Positions 1 through 9,581 of a stretch of DNA of 64,000 nt are shown here, piece by piece. Within the stretch, counting starts at the first letter, position 1; each line of letters begins with the position of its first letter. The notes below the pieces were generated by a model, which saw only the letters and a program-made list of their open reading frames with translations, was not told the origin of the DNA and made no database searches. The position numbers and the translations under genes are program-made. Location: positions 457,517 through 521,516 of the forward strand of contig NZ_JH993793.1 of assembly GCF_000316115.1 (NCBI RefSeq), given 5' to 3'. This DNA comes from Leptolyngbya sp. PCC 7375 (GTDB lineage: Bacteria; Cyanobacteriota; Cyanobacteriia; Phormidesmidales; Phormidesmidaceae).

Positions 1-80
1 TCAGTGCCATTGAAGTATAGATTGCAGTTCTACTGGAACGATATAGTTTAAATACTTCTAATACCAATACATCTTGTATT

Positions 81-3000
81 ATGACTCATTACCAAGATGC
101 TTTTATTTCCTATGGTCGGGCAGATAGCAAAGCCTTCGCTACAGAGCTAAATGACCAGCTAGTCGATCAAGGATTAGATGTTTGGTTTGACTTTGAGGAT
201 CTTCCTCTAGGAGTAGACTATCAAAAACAGATTGACACCGGTATTGACCGGGCTGACAATTTTCTCTTTATCATTTCGCCTCATTCTGTTAATTCATCCT
301 ATTGTGGCTTAGAGATTGAGCGGGCCATATCGCGAGGGAAACGGATTATTCCGATCTTACACGTCGAAGAAATTAGTCGAGAAATTTGGCAACAGCGCAA
401 CCCTCAAGGTGCAGATGCAGCCTGGGAAGCCTATAAGGCTGCTGGGAAACATTCTAGTTTTTTAAATATGCATGCTGCGATCGCAAAAATCAACTGGATT
501 TACTGTCGCGAAGGCATTGATGATCTTGAACAGTCTTTTCAAGGACTGTTAGCGATCTTACAAAAACAGAAAAAATATGTACGCCGCCACACTATCCTAT
601 TAAAGCAAGCGCTTTATTGGGAGTATCATCAAAAACAATCTGGCTATTTGCTGATTGGAAAAGAACGGCAAACCGCAGAAGCCTGGCTCACTCAACCATT
701 TAAAGATGAGCAACCTCCTTGCCTACCAACAAATTTACATTGTGAGTTTATTACTGAGAGTACTAAAAATGCCCATAATCTGATGACTCAGGTGTTTTTA
801 GCCCATGCCGAAGAAGACATTTCTTTTCGGGAACAACTGCGTCAGCGTTTAATGCGGGAGAACATTACTGTTTGGACCAACAAAACCGATATCCCCACTG
901 GCACAGACTTTAAACGAGCCCTCAAAGTCGGTATTGAAGAAACAGACAATATAATTTATATTCTTTCCCCCGCAGCCTTAGAGTCCACCTATTGTCAGCG
1001 AGAGATTGCCTATGCCCAGTTATTAAACAAACGGATTATTCCCCTGCTGGTTAAACCGTTGGATATGCAGCGGCTTCCTCCCCGCCAACGATCCCTTCAG
1101 TTTATTAACTTTTCAGACAACACCAGCCTCGAACAGCATGAAGGTGATATTGCCAAACTATTACGAATTTTGCGCCATGGGGCCGACTACCACAGCGAAC
1201 ATAAACAACTACTAGCAAAAGCTCTAAAGTGGAAACGCCAGCATCGCAATCCCAGCATTTTGTTAAGGGGCTACAATTTACGCCATGCTGAAACCTGGCT
1301 AAAAGTCGCTCAAGACCGTCTCCAACAAGGACCTACAAAATTACAGACCACCTTTATTAAAGAAAGCTTACGCCAGCCTCCGGCCCAGTCACTAGACGTT
1401 TTTATCTCCTATTCCCGTAGCGATTCAGAATTTGCTCGTCGTCTCAATGATACCCTGCAAATTCAGGGTAAAACCACCTGGTTTGATCAAGAAAGTATTA
1501 GCTTTGGGGTAGACTTTCAGCAGGAGATTTATCGAGGCATTGCCTCAACGGATAATTTCTTGTTTGTGATTTCTCCACAGGCCATAAATTCTCCCTACTG
1601 TGCTGATGAGGTAGCCTATGCAGCCAGCCTAAATAAGCGCTTTATTCCTCTACTGTATCAGTCTGTCGATACCCAACAGTTGCCTCCTGAGTTAGCTAAG
1701 ATACATTGGATTGATTTTTCACCCCAAACCCACGACTTTTTAACTAGTTTTAGCCAACTAGTACGTACCCTGGACACCGACCGCAACCATGTGCAAAGCC
1801 ATACAAAGTGGTGTCAATTGGCCATTGAGTGGGAAAAGAAAGATCGCAGTGCCGATCTGTTGTTGCGAGGCAGTGAATTAGTGATTGCTGAAGCCTGGCT
1901 ACAGGAAGCCGAAATTGGCAAAAAACAGCCTCCTGCCACATCATTACAGCAAGCATTTATCCATGCTAGTCGTTCCGCCCAGAGGTCTGAAGAGGCTGCT
2001 GAACAGCAGCGCCAGGTCCACCTACTTCAGCTACAAAAAGAGCGTACCCAAGAAGCAGAAACCCGGCTCGCTGAACAGAAAAAGTATGCCAAACGGCAAC
2101 GGTGGTTTGTTGGAGTGCTGAGTGTTGCCTTAATTGTCGCCACTGGGTTAGGAGTGGTCGCCTTGATGTTGTTTGGTTGGGCTCGCGTGAGTGAACAACA
2201 GGCTAAGACCAGTGAGCAACAGACTAAAGCCAATGAAGTAGAGGCCATCAGCCATACCTCAGAAGCACTATTTGTCTCCCATCACCAGCTGGAGGCCCTG
2301 CAAGCAGCTCTGCAAGCTGGAAGAAATTTAGAAACAATGATCAATCCCACTGACCAACAGACTATTCCCGTCATTCGGGCATTGGGCTCGGTGCTCTATG
2401 GTATCCATGAAGCCAATCGGTTTTCAGGCCATGCCAACCTGGTATCTGATATTAGCTACAGCCCCGATGGTAAACATCTGGCCTCAGTCTCCTGGGATCA
2501 TACCCTACGGCTTTGGCGCTGGGATGGCAAACTTTTACGGGTGTTTAAGGGCCATAATGAAGCAATCTACAGCGTTGCGTTTAGCCCTGACGGTCAAACC
2601 CTAGCCTCTGCCAGTGGTGATCGCACTGTGAAGCTCTGGGATATCGAGGGGACCCTACTCAAAACTCTCAGCGGCCACCGCAAGACTGTCCGGGCCGTTG
2701 AGTTTAGTCCCAACGGCCAGCTGCTTGGTGCCGCTAGTGATGATGGCGATATCCATATTTGGAATCGGGATGGCACTCTGCGCCAGACGCTCACAGCGCA
2801 CCATGGGGGCAGCCCAATTCTGACCTTGGTCTTTAGCCCTGATGGTCAAACCCTGGCTTCTGGCGGCGGAGATGGCACAATTAAGCTGTGGTCCGTAGAG
2901 AATAATCAACCAACAAAACTGTTGTCCGGTCACCGCCAGGCAATCTCCAGTATTGTCTTTAGCCCTGATGGGGCAACCATCGCCTCTAGCAGTCGCGATC

Positions 3001-4268
3001 GCACTATTCGCCTCTGGAATTCTGATGGGACTGTCCGGCAAGAACTCAAGGGGCATACGGCCTCAGTGGATAGTGTAGCCTTTAGCCATGATGGTGAACG
3101 GCTAGCATCGGGCAGTCGCGATCGCACTATCAAACTATGGAGTTTGACTGGCCAGTTATTAAAAACACTACAGGGCCACGAAAATGAAGTACAGACAGTC
3201 ACCTTTAGTCCAAATCATCAACTAGCCTCAGCCAGTGCAGACAACACCATTCGCATTTGGCACACTCAGGAAGACCTGGTAACCGTCCTGGATGAACACA
3301 AAGAACCAATGCGGGATGTCAGCTTTAGCCCCGATGGTACCTTAATGGCCGTAGCTGAGGGGAAAAACGATATTAAGATCTGGCACTCTAACGGTACCCT
3401 GCTGCAAACTTTAAAAGGTCATAACAATATCGTGCATTCGGTGAACTTTAGTCCCGATGGCCAAACCCTGGTTTCCAGCAGTTACGATCAAACAGCAAAA
3501 GTTTGGCAGGTGGGCACTAATCAACCGGCACACACATTGTCTGGTCATCAGGGACGAGTCTATGCCTCTAGCTTTAGCCCCGATGGTAAAACCTTGGCCA
3601 CGGCTAGTCGCGACACCACCATTAAGCTTTGGGATCTGGAAACTGGTAATCTGCTACAAACTCTTTCTGGTCATAGCGATCGGGTTTATGACGTCACCTT
3701 TAGCCCCGATGGCCAATGGTTAGCTTCCACAGGACGAGATACCCATGTTCACCTACGGCAACGACACATGGATGGTAGCTTTGCTAATGAGCCTGCTCGT
3801 GTGCTTACCTTAGATGAAGAAGACCGGGCCTGGAATAGAGCGATAGAGTTTAGTCCCGATGGCCAAACCCTGGCAGTGGCAGGCTACGACAAAGCTATTC
3901 GCCTGTGGAGTTTAGAGGGAGAATTATCACAAACATTAACCGGTCACGGTGCCTGGGTGTATGGCATCAGCTTTAACTCCGATGGCACGTTACTTGCCTC
4001 CGCCAGTGGCGACAAAACCATTAAACTATGGCATCTGGATGGCAATTTACTATTAACTTTGGCAGGTCACAATGACTGGGTCTTTAATGTTACATTTCAT
4101 CCAGAACACTCACAAATTGTTTCTGCCAGTGCAGATGGAAAAATCATTCTCTGGAAATTACAGTTCAAGCTGGAGAACCTGATGAAACATGGTTGTGATT
4201 GGGCAAGGTTTTACTTGCACAACAATGTGGAGATTGATGAGAACGCTCGCCAACTTTGTAACGGTTAG
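81..4268 (+). CDS. Triple-TIR, single-TM, WD40-repeat protein
   Basis: 1395 aa. Three TIR domains lie at about residues 4-160, 236-370 and 438-570. Each keeps the conserved Glu just after the Ser/Thr-Tyr-Cys motif (YCGLE, YCQRE, YCADE), so NAD-cleaving activity is possible in all three. Each TIR is followed by a similar short helical segment ending in a pattern like A(E)-x-WL. A charged coiled coil and one hydrophobic segment (about 675-700) come next, then 14 WD repeats (about 790-1380), enough for two seven-bladed propellers. TIR/WD40 fusions of this type in bacteria are thought to sense signals or defend against phage; that role is inferred here. The start ATG gives a TIR almost at the N-terminus. 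The gene converges on the next one and is probably unrelated to the polyketide cluster. Confidence 0.9.
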   Translation: MTHYQDAFISYGRADSKAFATELNDQLVDQGLDVWFDFEDLPLGVDYQKQIDTGIDRADNFLFIISPHSVNSSYCGLEIERAISRGKRIIPILHVEEISREIWQQRNPQGADAAWEAYKAAGKHSSFLNMHAAIAKINWIYCREGIDDLEQSFQGLLAILQKQKKYVRRHTILLKQALYWEYHQKQSGYLLIGKERQTAEAWLTQPFKDEQPPCLPTNLHCEFITESTKNAHNLMTQVFLAHAEEDISFREQLRQRLMRENITVWTNKTDIPTGTDFKRALKVGIEETDNIIYILSPAALESTYCQREIAYAQLLNKRIIPLLVKPLDMQRLPPRQRSLQFINFSDNTSLEQHEGDIAKLLRILRHGADYHSEHKQLLAKALKWKRQHRNPSILLRGYNLRHAETWLKVAQDRLQQGPTKLQTTFIKESLRQPPAQSLDVFISYSRSDSEFARRLNDTLQIQGKTTWFDQESISFGVDFQQEIYRGIASTDNFLFVISPQAINSPYCADEVAYAASLNKRFIPLLYQSVDTQQLPPELAKIHWIDFSPQTHDFLTSFSQLVRTLDTDRNHVQSHTKWCQLAIEWEKKDRSADLLLRGSELVIAEAWLQEAEIGKKQPPATSLQQAFIHASRSAQRSEEAAEQQRQVHLLQLQKERTQEAETRLAEQKKYAKRQRWFVGVLSVALIVATGLGVVALMLFGWARVSEQQAKTSEQQTKANEVEAISHTSEALFVSHHQLEALQAALQAGRNLETMINPTDQQTIPVIRALGSVLYGIHEANRFSGHANLVSDISYSPDGKHLASVSWDHTLRLWRWDGKLLRVFKGHNEAIYSVAFSPDGQTLASASGDRTVKLWDIEGTLLKTLSGHRKTVRAVEFSPNGQLLGAASDDGDIHIWNRDGTLRQTLTAHHGGSPILTLVFSPDGQTLASGGGDGTIKLWSVENNQPTKLLSGHRQAISSIVFSPDGATIASSSRDRTIRLWNSDGTVRQELKGHTASVDSVAFSHDGERLASGSRDRTIKLWSLTGQLLKTLQGHENEVQTVTFSPNHQLASASADNTIRIWHTQEDLVTVLDEHKEPMRDVSFSPDGTLMAVAEGKNDIKIWHSNGTLLQTLKGHNNIVHSVNFSPDGQTLVSSSYDQTAKVWQVGTNQPAHTLSGHQGRVYASSFSPDGKTLATASRDTTIKLWDLETGNLLQTLSGHSDRVYDVTFSPDGQWLASTGRDTHVHLRQRHMDGSFANEPARVLTLDEEDRAWNRAIEFSPDGQTLAVAGYDKAIRLWSLEGELSQTLTGHGAWVYGISFNSDGTLLASASGDKTIKLWHLDGNLLLTLAGHNDWVFNVTFHPEHSQIVSASADGKIILWKLQFKLENLMKHGCDWARFYLHNNVEIDENARQLCNG

Positions 4269-4448
4269 GATGCTATAGAATTTATAGCCAGAATTACCTA
4301 ATGACTTTGATCATCTCAGACACATTCTTCAGACAACGCCGGGTCAGCTTGGTCCACTAGCGCCTGCCATACTCTTTCCGAGATCGGGAGCATGCTAGTA
4401 ATAACAAGACTGAAAGAAACAATGGAGCTGATGTCAGACAGCTTAACT
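4269..4448. other. Convergent intergenic region
   Basis: This gap separates the convergent TIR/WD40 and acyltransferase genes. I see no convincing hairpin plus T-tract and no small gene. Confidence 0.4.
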
Positions 4449-5522
4449 CTAGCCTATGGAAACATACATAGGATGGGGTTTATTGTTTTTAGTCATAGTT
4501 GTGTGAATAAAATCTTGTAAGCCAGCAATATCTCTAGCCAGTCCCTTTTCCCTACTTTGTCGATCCAGAATCCGAAACCGCTGAGAATTGATGCTGACGT
4601 ATGAATCAATAAATCGCCGATGGGATTTTTCCTTAATTGAGTTGATGGGAATTAGAATAGCGGCTTCGATAACATTGCCAAACTCAAGATTACAAACACT
4701 GCCAAAGTAACGAAGCTGATCGCTTGTCTTTAGATAACTATTGAGCAGTGACGGCATTGACTGTCCTGTTTTCTTAAGTTGAGCCCTAAGAGCATTGAGG
4801 GCAGTTTGATCAGAGCCCTCTGTCCATGAAAAATGGGAAAATGAACCATTAAGGGTAGCTGGGTCATGAATTCGACAATGGACCTTAGGGACAACCAACC
4901 TGTCTTGAGCCATCCCATAACGTTGCATAAACGGCAATAATAGCGCTTGGACAGAGTAATAATGGGGTGATGCAATAGTCACTTTGCCAAAAAAATAGTC
5001 CATGTCAGGATACTCCCGTATCAGAGCACCCAACCCACACCAGACTGCAAAGAGTCCGAGTCTGCATCGTTGGGCACTACGATTAACAACTGAGCGCCCC
5101 AGTTCAATGGTCTTAGGCAAATATTGCTCTCGAAACCGTTGGGAAAAATCAAACAGTTTAGCTGTGGCCAGATCCAGCCTACCGTCCGCATGCAAAGCAT
5201 CACGACAGAGAATGTAACGATGCATGGAGACAATTTCTTGGGCAACGGGATCCCAGACTACGAGCTGACGATAGGGAACTGGCCCATAATCAAAGCAATC
5301 GATATCTTTCGGTTTGCCACTGCCACCTCCCTCCCGGCGAAATTCGACTTCTCGAATTCGGCCAATTTCGGTCATCACCCGAGGCGCATCATCCGCCGTC
5401 ACCAGATAGATCTCTAACCCTTTATGGGTCCGAATTAGCTTGTCTGTAGTCAACTCAGACGACAAGACCTGTTTGTCAATGGCGTTGGTGATGGAGGGCA
5501 GCATTGTCGATGTCGCATTCAT
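4449..5522 (-). CDS. GNAT-fold N-acyltransferase, GlsB/OlsB-like (hemolysin-like)
   Basis: 357 aa from the ATG at 5522. This start is preferred because an AAAGGTG ribosome-binding-like sequence lies about 7 bases upstream; a GTG at 5531 would add three residues. The sequence EIGRIREVEFRREGGGSGK, then DIDCFDY, then the ELGRSVV segment and the later DYFFGKV segment, follow the pattern of the GlsB/OlsB acyltransferases that move an acyl chain from acyl-ACP onto an amino acid to make aminolipids. The substrate here is unknown. It is divergent from the HCS operon across a 1.2-kb gap. It could be a bystander lipid gene or could acylate a cluster intermediate; a loading-type GNAT of PKSs is less likely because it is a different subfamily. 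Confidence 0.7.
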   Translation of the reverse strand: MNATSTMLPSITNAIDKQVLSSELTTDKLIRTHKGLEIYLVTADDAPRVMTEIGRIREVEFRREGGGSGKPKDIDCFDYGPVPYRQLVVWDPVAQEIVSMHRYILCRDALHADGRLDLATAKLFDFSQRFREQYLPKTIELGRSVVNRSAQRCRLGLFAVWCGLGALIREYPDMDYFFGKVTIASPHYYSVQALLLPFMQRYGMAQDRLVVPKVHCRIHDPATLNGSFSHFSWTEGSDQTALNALRAQLKKTGQSMPSLLNSYLKTSDQLRYFGSVCNLEFGNVIEAAILIPINSIKEKSHRRFIDSYVSINSQRFRILDRQSREKGLARDIAGLQDFIHTTMTKNNKPHPMYVSIG

Positions 5523-6723
5523 TAGTAACACCTTTCAAGTTATAGCGATCAAAGAGGATACCGTCCTTAGAAGATGTGCCACTTTGCTGGTGAGAGGCCA
5601 GCAGTCTAGTGGGTACGGATGACATTACCACTAGCTGCGTCCTCAACCACAGCACTCCATAGACTTAAGCCACTGATTGGCAAGGATAACAGTGACAAAT
5701 AACAACGTTAACGTTTGTATCAGAGAAGAGATTTTGAAGCACTACAGGAATATGCTGTACACATGAGTTGAAAAGCTCATAGCCACAACACAGGGAGGTC
5801 TAACGATAGATATTTCGATAGAATCATCAGAAGGCTCAAAGACAACACCCAAGCACATCACTGATATTTCTTCTTACTTGCACTAGAGAGCCCTGCTTAT
5901 AGTCAGTTCGCCTGACATTAAATACCTCTAAAAAGTCTTGTTTATTTTAGAAGAGTTCCTCAGCTGAGTGTTCTGGGTGTTGTTGTATTTTAAACCTGCG
6001 CTCAATCCATCGCTACAACGTCCGGGGCTAGCACAGGCAATACACCGTTAATCCTTTACTCAATCCCTAATCCGCTTACACCGCAGTGATCGCCGACACA
6101 AACCAAGTAATCTTGAGGTTGTATAAGCAGACCATAGGCATATCGGATAAAGAGAGCGGCATGACCCATGGTTAGCTTACTGTGAATTCACAGACAATGC
6201 AAGTGAGTGCATAACGTCTTTCAACCCCTACATCTGAGTAGAAAGAGCACTATATTTCTTAACTCTTTATATCTAAATCAAAGCTCTCATGAGTCTTAGC
6301 ATCCGTGGGGATTTCTTATATAGCGGTCATCTCACCTACTAGTACAAGGTAACTGATTTACCTACCCTCATAACCCTTTGAACAATAAGTAGAAAGTTGA
6401 TTAATCTTTAGGTTTTGGGAATCAACTGCAATGCATTGACGCTGTCCTTGTAACGGATAAATTGAGTCTAGGCAGGAGGGAGTTTATTAATGGGGAATAT
6501 GAGACTCTCCTAAAAGATGATATCGAGTATAGGCCACTGATATACACTGCAGAATTTGTTAACCTGCTTATACAGGTTAAGACCTGAGGAAAATTGTAAT
6601 CCTACAATAAAACCACTGAGAATTACTTCACACCATACGACTTGATGGATAAAGTCAAATTAAGGTGATACTCTACACAGATATCTTGATACTACATAGA
6701 TATTCTTGTTTAACGAGTCATAG
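5523..6723. other. 1.2-kb divergent intergenic region
   Basis: A long AT-rich gap between the divergent GNAT and HCS genes, presumably carrying promoters for both. I see no supported gene, tRNA or riboswitch. The only translatable oddity is a 7-codon reading frame at 6490-6513 (ATG to TAA) preceded by a strong GGAGGGAG sequence at 6477-6484, about 200 bases before the HCS start. It might be a leader peptide or chance. Confidence 0.4.
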
Positions 6724-8046
6724 ATGTCGAATTCCATGTCGACTAGAAATATGGCTCCATACGATGCTATCCAAGGAGACACTGTGGAACACGTTGGCAT
6801 TGAAGCAATGAATATTTTCGGAGGTACGGCCTACTTGGATGTAAGTAAATTGGCTGTGCATCGCAAACTGGATGTTGATCGTTTTGAGAACCTTCTGATG
6901 AAGGAAAAGACCGTAAGCTTGCCTTACGAGGATCCGATCAGCTTTGGAGTAAATGCAGCTAAACCGATTGTGGACGCTTTGAGTCCGGCTGAAAAAGATC
7001 GCATCGAACTGCTCATCACGTGTACGGAGTCGGGGATCGATTTTGGTAAGTCGATCAGTACCTACATACACCATTATCTTGAACTCAATCGCAACTGTCG
7101 CCTGTTTGAACTCAAAAATGCCTGTTATTCCGGGGTTGCTGGCCTGCAAATGGCAGTCAATACTATTCTTTCTCAAACATCGCCCGGGGCAAAAGCCTTG
7201 GTAGTGGCAACAGATATCACCCGTTTTCTGGTTGCGGAGGGTGGTCAAGAGCTGACGCACGACTGGTCATTTGCCGAGCCTAGTAGCGGGGCTGGCTCAG
7301 TTGCCATGCTAGTCAGCGAAATGCCCTATATTTTCCAGGTCGATATCGGTGCCAATGGCTATTACGGGTTTGAGGTCATGGACACCTGTCGTCCGGTTCC
7401 CGACAGCGAAGCGGGTGATGCGGATCTATCGCTATTGTCCTATCTAGAGTGTTGTGAGAAGGCCTATCTGGAATACCAAAAACGTGTCAAAGATGTCGAC
7501 TATACCAGCTCCTTTGGCTACCTCTCGTTTCACACCCCGTTTGGTGGCATGGTCAAAGGGGCTCACCGCAACATGATGCGCAAGATGGCCAAGGCTAAGC
7601 TACCGCAGATTGAGGAAGATTTCAGCCGTCGGGTTGCACCGGGTCTCACCTATTGTCAGCGGGTCGGCAACATTATGGGTGGAACAATGGCCTTGGCCCT
7701 GGCCAGCACCATCGATTGCGCGAGTTTTGATTCACCGCAACGGATCGGATGTTTTTCCTATGGGTCTGGCTGTTGCTCTGAATTTTTTAGTGGAGTAGTG
7801 ACCAGTGAGGGACAGCAACGTCTTCGTCGCATGGGGATTGAGGCGCAATTGAATCGGCGTTACGAGCTATCCATGGAGGAATACGACAAGATGCTGTTGG
7901 GTAATCACGCGGTTCGTTTTGGCACCCGCAACGCGACATTAGACCCCAACTTTATGCCTGCAGCAAGATCAGCAAGTAATGGGAAACCGCTGTTGTTTCT
8001 CAAAGCGATTCAAGAATATCACCGTGAATATGAGTGGGTATCGTAA
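6724..8046 (+). CDS. HMG-CoA synthase-like beta-branching enzyme (HCS, PksG family)
   Basis: 440 aa. Members of this family condense an acetyl unit carried on a donor ACP with the beta-keto group of an ACP-bound polyketide, the first step of beta-branching. The region from GIEAMNIFGGTAYLDV matches the family's usual N-terminus, so the first 20 or so residues are uncertain; ATGs at 6736 and 6751 are alternatives. The catalytic triad can be placed: Glu102 (TCTESG), Cys134 (KNACYSG) and His270 (FHTPFGG). It is the first gene of a tight four-gene operon. Its stop codon overlaps the next start (TAATG). The seven Trp-flagged ACPs in the synthases are its likely targets. Confidence 0.95.
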   Translation: MSNSMSTRNMAPYDAIQGDTVEHVGIEAMNIFGGTAYLDVSKLAVHRKLDVDRFENLLMKEKTVSLPYEDPISFGVNAAKPIVDALSPAEKDRIELLITCTESGIDFGKSISTYIHHYLELNRNCRLFELKNACYSGVAGLQMAVNTILSQTSPGAKALVVATDITRFLVAEGGQELTHDWSFAEPSSGAGSVAMLVSEMPYIFQVDIGANGYYGFEVMDTCRPVPDSEAGDADLSLLSYLECCEKAYLEYQKRVKDVDYTSSFGYLSFHTPFGGMVKGAHRNMMRKMAKAKLPQIEEDFSRRVAPGLTYCQRVGNIMGGTMALALASTIDCASFDSPQRIGCFSYGSGCCSEFFSGVVTSEGQQRLRRMGIEAQLNRRYELSMEEYDKMLLGNHAVRFGTRNATLDPNFMPAARSASNGKPLLFLKAIQEYHREYEWVS

Positions 8047-8813
8047 TGGAGCAATACGATACCATACGCATCAGGTTTGACGGTCCAATTTGCATGCTGC
8101 AGATTAACCGTCCAGAGGCCAATAATACTATCAACGATCTACTGATAACGGAATTCCAAGACATGCTTCGGAGGTATCGAGACACAATTACCGTTCTGGT
8201 AATTGAGGGATTGCCTGAAGTGTTTTGTTTTGGGGCAGATTTCCAGGCGATCGAGCGTAGTCTAGCGGATGGTGAAGCAAAGGGGCAGGATCCTGAACCT
8301 CTGTACAATGTCTGGTTAGATCTGGCCACTGGGCCTTATGTCAGCGTGGCCCATGTTCGGGGCAAGGCCAACGCAGGCGGTATGGGATTTGTTGCGGCCT
8401 GCGACATTGTTCTGGCAAATGAAACCGCCATATTCAGCTTGTCCGAACTGTTGTTCGGACTCATGCCTGCCTGTGTGCTGCCGTTTCTAAACCGTCGCAT
8501 TGGCTTTCAAAAAGCTCATTACATGACCCTGATGACCCAACCCATCTCCGTTCAAAAAGCTGAGGCTTGGGGGTTGGTGGACGCTTATGATGCCAACAGC
8601 GAGAACCTGCTCCGTAAGCATCTGCTTCGCCTGAGACGGCTTTCTAAAAAGGGCATCACCCGTTATAAGCGTTACATGGGCGATCTCGATGGCTCACTCG
8701 CTCAGGCACGACCACAGGCTTTGGCGGCCAATCTAGAGGTTTTCACCGACATGGACAATCTTGATAAAATTGCCCGCTATGTTACAACAGGGGTATTCCC
8801 ATGGGAGGAATGA
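8046..8813 (+). CDS. Enoyl-CoA hydratase-like ECH1 (PksH family), dehydratase of beta-branching
   Basis: 255 aa from the ATG at 8046, which overlaps the HCS stop in TAATG; a GTG at 8034 is possible but less natural. Crotonase fold with oxyanion-hole segments around FCFGADF and ANAGGMGF, and the helix SELLFGLMPACVLPFL typical of PksH-type proteins. The family dehydrates the HMG-like adduct made by HCS. It is translationally coupled to both neighbours, as expected for enzymes acting in sequence on the same ACP-bound intermediate. Confidence 0.92.
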   Translation: MEQYDTIRIRFDGPICMLQINRPEANNTINDLLITEFQDMLRRYRDTITVLVIEGLPEVFCFGADFQAIERSLADGEAKGQDPEPLYNVWLDLATGPYVSVAHVRGKANAGGMGFVAACDIVLANETAIFSLSELLFGLMPACVLPFLNRRIGFQKAHYMTLMTQPISVQKAEAWGLVDAYDANSENLLRKHLLRLRRLSKKGITRYKRYMGDLDGSLAQARPQALAANLEVFTDMDNLDKIARYVTTGVFPWEE

Positions 8814-9568
8814 GCACGGGATCGGAATCAGTGGTCAATGTTAAGGAGGTGGAACCCTATATTGTCCAGGTGACCATGTGCGATCGCGTGCACAAGAATA
8901 CCTTCACCCATCAAATGAGCCGTGAACTGATTCTGGCTTTCCAAAGCATCGCCAACAACAACACATTCAAGGCTGTGATCCTGACTGGCTTTGACAGTTA
9001 TTTTGCCAGCGGTGGCACGCAAGAGGATTTACTGACCCTTCAGGAAGGGAAAGGAAAATTTTCAGACAACAACATTTATGGCCTCGCCCTCGATTGCCGA
9101 ATTCCAGTAATTTCGGCTATGCAGGGGCATGGCATTGGCGGCGGATTTGTGATGGGTTTATTTGCCGACTTTGTGATTTTAAGCAGGGAGAGTATTTACA
9201 CAACCAATTTTATGAAGTATGGATTCACACCAGGTATGGGGGCCACTATGATCGTTCCCCATAAGTTAGGGCCAGTCCTGGGGCCAGAAATGTTGCTTCA
9301 AGCCCGTCGCTACCGGGGGGCAGAATTAAAAGAGCGCGGCGTTGTTTTTCCTGTTTATCCAAGAACCGAGGTCATGAATCAGGCATTGGATTTAGCTCGG
9401 GACCTGGCTCGGGTACCGCGTGTTTCCCTGATCACACTGAAGGATCATCTTGTGCAGCAATTGCGGAAGGATTTACCCCGGTTCATTGAACAAGAGGTAA
9501 CCATGCATGGCATCACCTTCCATCAGCAAGAAGTAAGAGATAACATTCGGTCTTTATTTGGCAAATAA
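8801..9568 (+). CDS. Enoyl-CoA hydratase-like ECH2 (PksI family), decarboxylase of beta-branching
   Basis: 255 aa. Crotonase fold; the segments ASGGTQEDL, MQGHGIGGGFVMG and MKYGFTPGMGATMI match PksI/CurF-type ECH2 enzymes. These decarboxylate the glutaconyl-ACP formed by ECH1 and leave a beta-methyl or exomethylene branch. Start choice: ATG 8801 overlaps the ECH1 end by 13 bases; ATG 8810 would give an ATGA overlap with the ECH1 stop and is equally plausible. It is third in the operon. Confidence 0.92.
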   Translation: MGGMSTGSESVVNVKEVEPYIVQVTMCDRVHKNTFTHQMSRELILAFQSIANNNTFKAVILTGFDSYFASGGTQEDLLTLQEGKGKFSDNNIYGLALDCRIPVISAMQGHGIGGGFVMGLFADFVILSRESIYTTNFMKYGFTPGMGATMIVPHKLGPVLGPEMLLQARRYRGAELKERGVVFPVYPRTEVMNQALDLARDLARVPRVSLITLKDHLVQQLRKDLPRFIEQEVTMHGITFHQQEVRDNIRSLFGK

Positions 9569-9581
9569 CATTACCTGACCC

